Source: Gracilibacillus salinarum (GTDB lineage: Bacteria > Bacillota > Bacilli > Bacillales > Amphibacillaceae). Taken from it: a stretch of DNA of 64,000 nucleotides. The position numbers and the translations under genes were made by a program. Below the pieces are notes generated by a model. It was not told the DNA's origin, did not search any database, and worked only from the letters and a program-made list of their open reading frames with translations. The first letter of the stretch is position 1; each line of letters opens with the position of its first letter. The stretch spans positions 3,916,001-3,980,000 of the forward strand of contig NZ_CP095071.1 in NCBI RefSeq assembly GCF_022919575.1, read 5' to 3'. Below, one piece after another: positions 9,787 through 17,760 of the stretch.

Positions 9787-10550
9787 TTGATTCAGCATGA
9801 ACGATTAAATATGATTTTAAAATCACTTAACAAAGCGAAGTCACTTAGTCTGAAAGATATTATGTCTTTGACCGGAGCATCAAGGGACACAGTTCGAAGA
9901 GATATTATCAAGTTATCGGATAGTAATTTGGTCGAGCGAAACTATGGCGGAATTAGTTTACCCAATTCTTTTAATAAACTTGATAGTTATTTAGAACGAA
10001 ATTCGGACCTAATAGCTATAAAGAAATCTCTTGCAAAAAAAGCGGCAGGTATTATCAAAGATGAGCGAATAATATACCTTGATGTCTCGACTACAGTCGA
10101 ATTTGTCCCACATTTTTTACCGCATAGTGAGCAACTTCTTTCAGTCACTAACTCACTGGATATTGCGGATCAATTACTTAGAAACTCAAAAAGTAAGACA
10201 CGTTTATTAGGGGAGCTTTAGATCGTGAGAAACGATGTGTGGCTGGAGCAAAACCGTTATTGGAAATGGAAAAATTCGAATTTGACATTTCATTTCTAAG
10301 TTGTGCTGGAATCACGGAAAAAGGAATCTACTATGCGTATGATGAGGACATCGATATTAAAGCAAAAATATTAGATCAATCTAAAAAGGTCGTCCTTATT
10401 TTTGATAATACCAAAGTAAACGTCCAACATAATTTTAAGATATATGATTTCGGGGATATAGATTATTTTGTCACTAACAAACTATTACCAGACAATCTAA
10501 CGACAATAATTGATTCATCTAAGATTGTCTATCTAAAGGAGAATGCATAA
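9787..10550 (+). pseudogene. DeoR-family transcriptional repressor, frameshifted
   Basis: The N-terminus has the DeoR helix-turn-helix (LSLKDIMSLTGASRDTVRRD). It is followed by the sugar-phosphate sensor domain typical of DeoR regulators (IIYLDVSTTVEFVPHFL ... VTNSLDIADQLL, then ISFLSCAGITEKGIYY). The frame ends at a TAG at about 10219-10221. Reading past it, GGALDREKRCVAGAKP is restored if one G is added to the GGGG run at ~10208-10212. So a one-base deletion (or a sequencing error) splits a normal ~254-aa protein. TTG 9787 follows AGGAGGTG. It overlaps the HAD gene stop-to-start, a common DeoR/phosphatase pairing in sugar metabolism. Confidence 0.8.
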
Positions 10551-11176
10551 TGTTTGAAACAGTTTTATTCGATGTAGATGGCACATTAATTGATACCGAG
10601 TATGTAATGACCAAGTCATTGCAAAAAACTCTGTTAGAAGAAAAAAAACTCACTGTACCTATTGAAAGTCTACATTTTATTCTTGGTATTCCTGGGAAAG
10701 AAGCTATAAAGCAGTTTGTAAAGAACGATTCTGACATTGAGCCATTATTATCAGCATGGGGGAAAAATGTCCTGCAATTCTCCAGCTATGCCACTGTCTT
10801 TCCCGAAGTTCAAGTAACTCTTGAAAAACTAAGAAAAATGAATAAGAAGCTTGGAATCATCACTTCTAAAACAAACGAAGAAATGCAAAATGAATTTGAT
10901 CATTTTGAGTTGAAACATTATTTTGATGTCGTTATTACCGCATCTGATACTGAACTACACAAGCCTAATCCTGAACCCATTCAAAAAGCGATTGATATAT
11001 TAGCAGTAAATAAAGATACTTCAATCTATGTCGGAGATTCGATTTACGATATGCAAAGTGCTCTGTCATGTGGAGTTTCATTCGGCTTAGCAAGATGGGG
11101 TGCGCTTGATAAACCTGAGTTTGAAAATTTGGATATTCAATTACAGCAACCTAGCAGTATTCTTGATTTATTGTAA
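10550..11176 (+). CDS. HAD-superfamily phosphatase (PGP/PpaX-like)
   Basis: A 208-residue HAD hydrolase of the beta-phosphoglucomutase/phosphoglycolate phosphatase subgroup. Motif I is FDVDGTLIDTE (Asp8 nucleophile, Asp10 general acid), motif II IITSK (~residue 104), motif III HKPNPEPI (Lys) and motif IV GDSIYDM. It hydrolyses a phosphate monoester in the cytoplasm; the substrate cannot be read from sequence. Its ATG overlaps the TAA of the frameshifted DeoR gene (TAATG), so the two formed an operon. A decayed copy of the C-terminal half of a related phosphatase lies downstream of istB at 13549-13790. Confidence 0.85.
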   Translation: MFETVLFDVDGTLIDTEYVMTKSLQKTLLEEKKLTVPIESLHFILGIPGKEAIKQFVKNDSDIEPLLSAWGKNVLQFSSYATVFPEVQVTLEKLRKMNKKLGIITSKTNEEMQNEFDHFELKHYFDVVITASDTELHKPNPEPIQKAIDILAVNKDTSIYVGDSIYDMQSALSCGVSFGLARWGALDKPEFENLDIQLQQPSSILDLL

Positions 11177-11229
11177 ATTTCCACATCTGTTTGTTTTCTT
11201 CCAAATAGGGGCTGAGGAGGATACTTGAT

Positions 11230-12780
11230 ATGATCAATTACAAGAAAATACTGCAATTATATTTTGATAACGTATCTCAAAGGACTATTAGCTCTACGAC
11301 CTCTCACTCTCGCCACACCATTAGAGATGTGATTCAACGAGCGAATGAAAAAGGATTAACCGAAACAACTGATGAGATGGATAATCTGTGGCTATTTGAG
11401 TTACTTTATCCAGAGAGGCAAACCTTTGAACGTGGCTATTATCCCGTGAATTGGGAGTATGTCCATAAAGAACTAATGAAGAAAAACGTCACACTTCAGT
11501 TATTACATCGTGAATACAAGGAAAAAGCAAAATCTTCAAAGAAATTTCCATACTCTTATACCAGTTTTTGTCGAGGATACCGTTCGTATGCCAGCAAGTA
11601 TAATCTGACAATGCCTATAAAAAGGAAACCTGGAGAGTTAGTAGAAATCGATTGGATTGGATCTACTTTACCAGTCATAGACTCAGAAACTGGTATTGAA
11701 GAAAAAGCTTATCTCTTTGTCGCAACATTCCCATACAGCCAATATTTTTACGTTGAAGCCTTTATGGATATGAAAGTGAATAATTGGCTTTCTGCCCATA
11801 TTCATGCCTTTAAGTATTTCAAAGGAGTTCCAGAATCTATTGTTCCAGATAATCTCAAAACAGGGGTAACAAAAGCTGATCGTTATGAACCGATTTTAAA
11901 TGCTGCTTACCAACAACTGGCGGATCACTACCAAACAGTTATCGTACCTGCAAGGGTTAAACGGCCAAAGGATAAGCCGGCAGCAGAAGGAACAGCAGGT
12001 TATGTGTCTCGGTACATCATTGGTGCACTGCGCAATTATCAATGTTTTTCGGTCAAAGATTTAAACAAACAAATTCATAAGTTGATGGAAGAAATGAACC
12101 ACGCACCGTTTCAAAAACGTACAGGTAGTAGGTATCTGGTATTTGTTCAAGATGAACAACCAAGACTAATCCCACCTCCACTCCGTCCTTTTCTACTATC
12201 TGAGTGGCGTGTCGCAAAAGTGCAAAGAAACTATCATGTTCAGATAGATAAAAACTACTATTCAACGCCTTTTGAATATGTCCAAGACAACGTTGATATT
12301 AAACTGACTAATGAACTAGTTGAAATCTATTTTTAAGACTTGAGAATAGCTTCCCACAGGCGTTTAAAAGGTCAGATTGGACAATACTCCACTGATGTAT
12401 CACACATGCCTGATTCTCATAGGAAATATTATGAGCAAACGCCTGACAAAGCCATAGAATGGGCGACCACTATTGGCATTTTCACAGAAAAACTGGTTAA
12501 GAAGATATTTGAAACCACCTCAGAAAAACAAGCATTACGTTCAGTTCAAGTACTAAAAAAAGCACTCAAGAAATACTCAGAGATTGAACTGGAAGGTGCT
12601 TGTCAAACGGCTGTAGAGGTAGCCAGTTCACCGACGGGGCAATTGGTTAATACGATTCTAGCTAGGAATAAAGCACAAACAGGAAAAGTCGATAATCCTC
12701 TGAAACAAAACAAAACCGAACCCGACTACGGTTTTACTCGTGGTGCTGGTTATTATGGAGGTGGTTTAAATGATGAATAA
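11230..12780 (+). pseudogene. istA: IS21-family transposase IstA, interrupted by one stop codon
   Basis: The reading frame of 516 codons is colinear with IstA throughout. The N-terminal HTH is YFDNVSQRTISSTTSHSRHT; the DDE catalytic core has Asp in VEIDWIG, Asp in IVPDNLKTG and Glu in KPAAEGTAGY; the usual beta-barrel tail follows. A single in-frame TAA at 12334-12336 (VEIYF-stop-DLRIASH) splits it into 368- and 146-residue parts; one base change from a Lys or Gln codon would explain it. The catalytic triad lies before the stop. ATG 11230 follows GAGGAG. Its 3' end overlaps istB. Without readthrough the C-terminal part would be missing. Confidence 0.85.
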
Positions 12781-13522
12781 AGATACTCGACAAAAGCTGA
12801 CAGAAATGAATCTGAAAGGAATGATCGAATCGTATGATCTGCAAGGTTCCAAAGATTTTGATGATATGTCTTTTGATCAACGGTTTCAGCTGTTAGTCGA
12901 TAACGAATACTCACGCAGACAATCAAATCGCCTTCAACGCTTGATTCGTCAAGCCAAATTTATTGAACCTCAAGCCTGTGTCGAAGAAATCGAATTTCAT
13001 GAAGATCGGAAAATTGATAAACACCTGATTTTAGAGCTTTTCACCTGTAATTACATCAAAGAGGGCCGCAATGTCATTCTTATGGGGGCTACGGGATCCG
13101 GTAAATCATATATCTCTAATGCGTTAGGAATCGCAGCTTGCCGAAATTTCTTTCATGTGAAATACATTCGATTGCCGGAATTGATTGATGAACTTGTAGT
13201 AGCGAAGACTATGGCAGACGGAAGTCTTCGGAAAATACTCAACAAATATAAGAAAGTCGATTTGCTTATTATTGATGAATGGCTTCTTGTTAATTTGTCC
13301 GAAGATCAAAGCACCATTTTACTAGAAATCATCGAAAATCGACATCAGAGGCTTTCAACAATATTTTGTTCTCAATTCGCACCTGAAGGTTGGCATTCAA
13401 GAATCGGGCATCAACAACTCGCTGACGCAATTCTTGACCGAATCGTTCACAACTCCTATAAAATCACGCTTGATGGGGATATTTCAATGCGTGAACGTCA
13501 TGGATTGAAGGGAGGTAGGTGA
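12770..13522 (+). CDS. istB: IS21-family ATPase IstB
   Basis: A 250-residue AAA+ helper of IS21 transposition. The Walker A motif is GATGSGKSYI (~residues 104-113) and Walker B LLIIDEW (~164-170), with the DnaC/IstB-like arrangement and C-terminal arginines (DAILDRIVHNSYKI). IstB binds DNA, forms oligomers with ATP and directs the IstA transpososome to target. ATG 12770 (or 12773) overlaps the end of istA, behind GGAGGTGG, giving translational coupling. The protein looks intact although its partner has a stop codon. Confidence 0.92.
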   Translation: MMNKDTRQKLTEMNLKGMIESYDLQGSKDFDDMSFDQRFQLLVDNEYSRRQSNRLQRLIRQAKFIEPQACVEEIEFHEDRKIDKHLILELFTCNYIKEGRNVILMGATGSGKSYISNALGIAACRNFFHVKYIRLPELIDELVVAKTMADGSLRKILNKYKKVDLLIIDEWLLVNLSEDQSTILLEIIENRHQRLSTIFCSQFAPEGWHSRIGHQQLADAILDRIVHNSYKITLDGDISMRERHGLKGGR

Positions 13523-13548
13523 AATGAATAACATCTCTTTTTTATTGA

Positions 13549-13790
13549 ACTAGTGATACTAAAAATCACATACCGTATCCTAATCCATTATTGTTTTTGT
13601 TTAAAAGAATTGAGTGCAGATAAAGACGAGACAATATACATAGGTGATTCGATATATAATATGCAATGCGCAGATAGTGCAGAGTGACATTTTTCCTTGC
13701 CTTATAGGGTTCTAAAACGATTGAAGGTTTTGAATCAGCAGTTTACATATTAAAAGGCCCTAAAGATATTTCAGGTATAATACAGGTATG
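13549..13790 (+). pseudogene. Relic of a HAD phosphatase C-terminal half
   Basis: Conceptual translation with at least two frameshifts gives TSDTKNHIPYPNP, then ELSADKDETIYIGDSIYNMQ (motif IV), then FESAVYILKGPKDISGII. These align in order with SDTELHKPNPEP, VNKDTSIYVGDSIYDM and the C-terminus of the intact HAD protein at 10550-11176. It begins about 25 bp after the istB stop and has no N-terminal half, so it is a dead fragment of a related but diverged phosphatase gene. Confidence 0.7.
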
Positions 13791-13826
13791 AATTCTTATT
13801 AATTACTGGGGAAGGAGCTATACTAT

Positions 13827-14444
13827 ATGGAACCTAAATGGCTCGACTGGGCAAAACAATTGCAGTCCATTGCACAGGCAGGGTTAACTTATTCGAAAGA
13901 TGTATATGACTTGGAAAGATTTGAATTGATAAGAAATATTAGCGTTGAAATGTTGTCACAACAAACAGATATAGACAAGACAGTAATAAAAGATCTATTT
14001 GCTAATGAAACAGGTTATTCTACTCCAAAAGTTGATATCAGGTCTGTTGTATTTAAGGATAATAAGATTTTAATGGTTAGGGAAAATGCTGACGGGGCTT
14101 GGTCATTACCTGGCGGTTGGGGTGATATAGGATTAACTCCAAGTGAAGTTGCGGTAAATGAAGTAAAGGAAGAATCAGGATTTGATGTTAAAGCAATAAA
14201 ATTGATAGGTGTACTTGATAAGAAATGTCATCCACATCCTTCTTCCCCATATCACGTTTATAAAATATTTATCCAATGTGAAATCATCGGTGGTCAATCA
14301 AAAGAAGGAATCGAAACAAGTGCAGTTGAGTTTTTTGCTGAAAATGAACTCCCGTTATTATCGAAGGCTAGAAATACAGAATCACAAATTCAACTGGCTT
14401 TTAAACATTTATATAATCCACAAGAAACTGTCTATCTTGATTGA
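13827..14444 (+). CDS. NUDIX hydrolase with N-terminal helical domain (ADP-ribose-type)
   Basis: A 205-residue protein. Residues 1-65 form a helical N-terminal domain seen in a family of Bacillus NUDIX hydrolases (WLDWAKQLQSIAQAGLTYS, DVYDLERFE). Residues ~68-200 are the NUDIX fold, with the box GGWGDIGLTPSEVAV-NEVKEESGF. The metal-binding VKEESG core is intact, although the usual E and R earlier in the box are Leu and Asn. It hydrolyses a nucleoside diphosphate linked to another group, probably ADP-ribose or a similar metabolite. GGAAGGAG precedes ATG 13827. It lies inside the IS21-like end repeats, so it may be a passenger. Confidence 0.85.
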   Translation: MEPKWLDWAKQLQSIAQAGLTYSKDVYDLERFELIRNISVEMLSQQTDIDKTVIKDLFANETGYSTPKVDIRSVVFKDNKILMVRENADGAWSLPGGWGDIGLTPSEVAVNEVKEESGFDVKAIKLIGVLDKKCHPHPSSPYHVYKIFIQCEIIGGQSKEGIETSAVEFFAENELPLLSKARNTESQIQLAFKHLYNPQETVYLD

Positions 14445-14609
14445 TTTTTAAAAATGGAATGGACATATCCAGGTGTAAAAATGAGATAGGCAGATACGTG
14501 GAATACATTCAACTATAAATGAAAATCAAATCAAACGAGCAAAAATAGATAATCTTCCATTCTGAAACAGGCATCAACCATTCTGTTATAATGATTGATG
14601 CCTGTCTTA

Positions 14610-14648
14610 TTGAATTAAGTGGTGTATTCCTTGATATTAAGTGGTGCA
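14610..14648 (-). repeat. Right-end inverted repeats of the IS21-like element
   Basis: TGATATTAAGTGGTGCA at 14632-14648 is the exact reverse complement of the left copy at 9602-9618. TTGAATTAAGTGGTGTA at 14610-14626 is a diverged second copy at 22-bp spacing. The remainder of 14445-14871 shows no gene. Confidence 0.65.
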
Positions 14649-14871
14649 TTTTGTGAAAACCAATGGAGTAAAAAATGGTTTGGCAGGGGCAAACTGATGG
14701 TAATATCCAACGCTAAGGAACCGACTTTTTAATTGGCTTGTTAAACTAAAGCCACCCTATAATTTAAGTGAAAAAATTCACATATTCTTCATTTTAGATT
14801 TATCTCCGCAGTTAGTGCAAAGTACCAATATCATCCTTACTTATAACTAAGATTGATACAATAATCTAAAA

Positions 14872-15507
14872 TTAATTTTTTCCAAGAGCTAACTTTATTC
14901 CTAAATAAATTAATGCAATACCAGAAACTCGGTCAAAGATTCTTTCTACAGAAGGTTTTTTAAACCACGAACTAATGTAAGTAAGAATATAAAGATATAA
15001 AGTAAACCACAATAAAACAGTTATTATAAAAAGCCCTGCGAGTATCACTGATTGCAGAATTATATTTCCTTGTAAATCAATAAACTGTGGAAGAAAAGAA
15101 ATATAAAACATAATGGCTTTAGGATTTAGAAGTGTACTTGCTAATCCTTGGAAATAAGAAGTGTTTTTTTGAGCAACTTGCAATTCAGCCTCTAATTTAA
15201 TTTCTGTGTTTTCTTTTTCCTTATTCTTTATACTAGACAGGATTGCCTTAATTCCTAGATAAAGAAGGTAGATACCTCCAGTATATTTGATTCCTTCAAA
15301 AAGCACTATAGATTTTGCAATAATGGCCGTGAAGCCAAGGATAGAAGCTGTTGCATAAATAATATGTCCTGTCACAACTCCATATGAAGTCATACGACCT
15401 GCATGTCTATTAATTGTAAGTGCATTTTTAGTAATCAAAATAAAGTCAGGCCCTGGAGTCATAATGATAATAAGGGATACAAAAATAAACATATAATAAT
15501 GTGACAT
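14872..15507 (-). CDS. LysE/RhtB-family amino-acid exporter
   Basis: A 211-residue integral membrane protein with six predicted hydrophobic segments and the family hallmark near the N-terminus, PGPDFILITKNAL (residues ~18-30), plus LLNPKAIMFYISFLPQF in the second half. LysE/RhtB proteins export amino acids or related compounds using the proton gradient. It starts 21 bp after the stop of the MFS gene and is the last member of a phzF-MFS-lysE operon, read away from a MocR regulator. That gene order supports export of an amino-acid-like compound controlled by MocR. The substrate is not known. Confidence 0.9.
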   Translation of the reverse strand: MSHYYMFIFVSLIIIMTPGPDFILITKNALTINRHAGRMTSYGVVTGHIIYATASILGFTAIIAKSIVLFEGIKYTGGIYLLYLGIKAILSSIKNKEKENTEIKLEAELQVAQKNTSYFQGLASTLLNPKAIMFYISFLPQFIDLQGNIILQSVILAGLFIITVLLWFTLYLYILTYISSWFKKPSVERIFDRVSGIALIYLGIKLALGKN

Positions 15508-15528
15508 ACAAGCAAATTCCTTCCATTC

Positions 15529-16800
15529 TTAATTAGCTACATGGGATTGAATCTCAACTTTAACGCGTTGTTTTTTTATTACTATCACAAATAGACTTGC
15601 TAGTACACAAAACATTCCTGCTAAAGCAAATGCCCATGAATATGAATTGAATATCTTATATATGAGCCCTGCGCCACCTGCTGCTACAGCTGAACCTAAT
15701 TGATGGGATGCAAAGAGCCAACCGTACACGATAACACTTTTCTCCATTCCAAAGATCTGTCTTGAAATGTTAATAGTTGGTGGTACAGTAGCAATCCAAT
15801 CTAACCCATAAAACACAGAGAATATTATTAGAAAAATATAGGACCCATCAGAAAGCGCAAATGGGAGAAACATAAGTGAAGCCCCTCTTAAACTGTAATA
15901 CCAAAACAACAGCCAACGATTATCGAACCGATCAGACAACCAACCAGAAAGAGTTGTTCCAACTAAATCAAACACACCCATTAATGAGAGCATGGAAGCT
16001 GCCGTTACAGCAGTAAAACCAAAGCCAATACAGTAAGAAATAAAATGTGTACCAATCAGTCCACTAGTGGAAAGACCACAGATAAAGAAGCTTCCTGCTA
16101 GTAACCAAAATTCCTTTACTTTTACAGCTTCGATAAAAGTTTGAAAGGCAATCATTATAGGGTTTTTCTTTTGTTCTACCTGATATACAGTTGAAGGCAT
16201 TTCTTGTCCATATGGAAGAAGTCCCACTTCCAGAGGTGAATTTTTTATAAATAATAAGATAAAAACTAGCATAATGAAACTAAGACAAAGAATGAGGCCC
16301 ATCGCCCATTTCCAGGAATGGGTTTCTACAATCACCGCTAACAATGGTAAGAGAATTAATTGACCTGTAGCTGTACTCGCTGTTAATATACCTAGCGCAA
16401 GTCCCCTTCTTTTTACAAACCATTGATTTGCAATATAAGGGCTTAGCACAGTTAAGAACAAACCAGAACCCAAGCCGATAATGATTCCCCAAATCAAAAC
16501 TAACTGCCAGGGCTTCACCATAAAAAAGGTAAGCAGGATACCCATCAATAATGTTAACATTGCTATTATCATCATTTTCTTTAGACCAACTACCTCTATT
16601 AAAGCAGCCATAAATGGACCTGATATACCGTATAGAAGAAGACTAATTGCAAAAGCAAATGAAATCGTTGACCGATCCCATCCAAATTCATCTTCAAAAG
16701 GAACGATGAAGACTCCAGATGAGGAACGTATAATACCTGCAGTTACAATAGAAAAAAATGCAATAAATAAAATAACCCAGCTATAATGAACACGTTTCAA
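15529..16800 (-). CDS. Major facilitator superfamily transporter
   Basis: About 423 residues with twelve hydrophobic segments and MFS signature loops: GLGSGLFLTVLSPY, SDRFDNRW between helices 8 and 9, and an N-terminal DRSTISFAFAISLLLYG helix as in the oxalate/formate antiporter-like or monocarboxylate-like MFS groups. It moves a small solute across the cytoplasmic membrane; the direction and substrate are unknown. TTG 16800 is preferred because AGGGGTG lies just upstream; an in-frame ATG at 16815 overlaps that site and has no ribosome binding site of its own. It is the middle gene of the operon, 71 bp after phzF and 21 bp before lysE. Confidence 0.88.
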   Translation of the reverse strand: MKRVHYSWVILFIAFFSIVTAGIIRSSSGVFIVPFEDEFGWDRSTISFAFAISLLLYGISGPFMAALIEVVGLKKMMIIAMLTLLMGILLTFFMVKPWQLVLIWGIIIGLGSGLFLTVLSPYIANQWFVKRRGLALGILTASTATGQLILLPLLAVIVETHSWKWAMGLILCLSFIMLVFILLFIKNSPLEVGLLPYGQEMPSTVYQVEQKKNPIMIAFQTFIEAVKVKEFWLLAGSFFICGLSTSGLIGTHFISYCIGFGFTAVTAASMLSLMGVFDLVGTTLSGWLSDRFDNRWLLFWYYSLRGASLMFLPFALSDGSYIFLIIFSVFYGLDWIATVPPTINISRQIFGMEKSVIVYGWLFASHQLGSAVAAGGAGLIYKIFNSYSWAFALAGMFCVLASLFVIVIKKQRVKVEIQSHVAN

Positions 16801-16871
16801 GCCTTCACCCCTCATTTATTAAAACCAAATATATTGTAGAGTTACAAATCCAGTGGTTAATGTTTTCGTTA

Positions 16872-17654
16872 TTAAGTCTCAATATTTAATTCGGCTACTG
16901 AATATAGAACTGCTCTTCCAGCCATCTTTACTCGAGTATCCTCATGTTTACAGTAAAGCGTTCCTCCTCTACTTGATAATTGTCTAGCCACCATTTCTTT
17001 TTTTTCTAGTATATTTGCCCAAAACGGAATTAAGCTACAATGTAAGGAACCTGTTACGGGGTCTTCGTTTACTTTTAACTTAGGAAAAAACGCTCTGGAA
17101 ACAAAATCGAATTCGCTTCCTTGCGCCGTAACGCAAACACCCAAGCCTTCTGGCAATGTTTCTAATTTTGCAAAGTCAGGGCTTACGTTTCTGACTTCTT
17201 CTTCGGACTCTAATACGAAAACTAGATCTCTATTCAAAAATGTTTCCTTTGGTATGATTCCCAAAGCGCTGATCATTTGCCCAGTAACAGAAATCTGTTC
17301 TGAAGGAACAGAAGGGAAATCCAGTTCATATAAATCATCTTGCTTGTTTATGGTCAACTCTCCACTAATTGTGCTGAACTTAACGCTATCTAATTGCATC
17401 TCATAATAATTAAGAATGATAAATGCTGTTGCTAACGTCGCGTGCCCACAAAGGTTAATTTCTCCTCCAGGTGTAAACCATCTCAGTCCATAATGTGAGC
17501 TCTCTTTTACTGCAAATGCTGTTTCCGACAGGTTATTTTCAATGGCTATTTTCTGCATGAGTTCATCTGAAATCCAATCATTCATGATACATACACCCGC
17601 AGGGTTCCCTTCAAAAACTTTTTCTGCAAAGGCATCAACTACAAAATATTTCAT
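16872..17654 (-). CDS. PhzF-family isomerase-like protein
   Basis: A 260-residue protein of the PhzF fold (diaminopimelate-epimerase-like). The N-terminal VVDAFAEKVFEGNPAGVCI carries the conserved GNPA motif. Glu45 within SETAFAV is at the position of the PhzF catalytic glutamate; GEINLCGHATLATA and DPVTGSLHCSL are the two conserved substrate-binding loops. Family members isomerise small metabolites; only the phenazine enzyme has a well-defined reaction, so the substrate here is open. It is the first gene of a phzF-MFS-lysE operon divergent from a MocR regulator, with operator repeats between the two. ATG 17654 follows GGAGGAAA. Confidence 0.9.
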   Translation of the reverse strand: MKYFVVDAFAEKVFEGNPAGVCIMNDWISDELMQKIAIENNLSETAFAVKESSHYGLRWFTPGGEINLCGHATLATAFIILNYYEMQLDSVKFSTISGELTINKQDDLYELDFPSVPSEQISVTGQMISALGIIPKETFLNRDLVFVLESEEEVRNVSPDFAKLETLPEGLGVCVTAQGSEFDFVSRAFFPKLKVNEDPVTGSLHCSLIPFWANILEKKEMVARQLSSRGGTLYCKHEDTRVKMAGRAVLYSVAELNIET

Positions 17655-17666
17655 TTCATTTCCTCC

Positions 17667-17744
17667 AGTGTTATAATGTGTTTAATAATCTATTGGTAGT
17701 TTATATCTGTTTGTGTATAACACTCAACACCCATGTATAACACT
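17667..17744. promoter_or_regulatory. MocR-type operator in a divergent promoter region
   Basis: TGTATAACACT occurs twice as a direct repeat, at 17714-17724 and 17734-17744, exactly 20 bp (two helical turns) apart. AGTGTTATA at 17667-17675 is an inverted copy on the side of phzF. MocR regulators such as GabR and PdxR typically bind direct repeats plus an inverted half, so I infer that this region controls both divergent operons. Confidence 0.7.
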
Positions 17745-17760
17745 TAAAGGAGATTTGGTC

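Larger units (their letters stand above)
9602..14648 (+). mobile_element. IS21-like element with passenger genes
   Basis: It is bounded by inverted end repeats. On the left TGCACCACTTAATATCA occurs at 9602, with diverged copies at 9624 and 9646, exactly 22 bp apart. On the right the reverse complement is at 14632-14648, with a copy at 14610, again 22 bp apart. IS21-family transposases use multiple end sites like these. istA and istB lie inside, but istA starts 1.6 kb from the left repeats and istB ends 1.1 kb from the right ones. The gaps are filled by DeoR/HAD and NUDIX genes. No target duplication was found, so the exact tips are uncertain. Confidence 0.55.

Noticed and set aside
10205..10215. 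Phase-variable homopolymer in the DeoR gene
   Set aside because: Four G is too short for typical slipped-strand switching; a simple deletion or read error is more likely.
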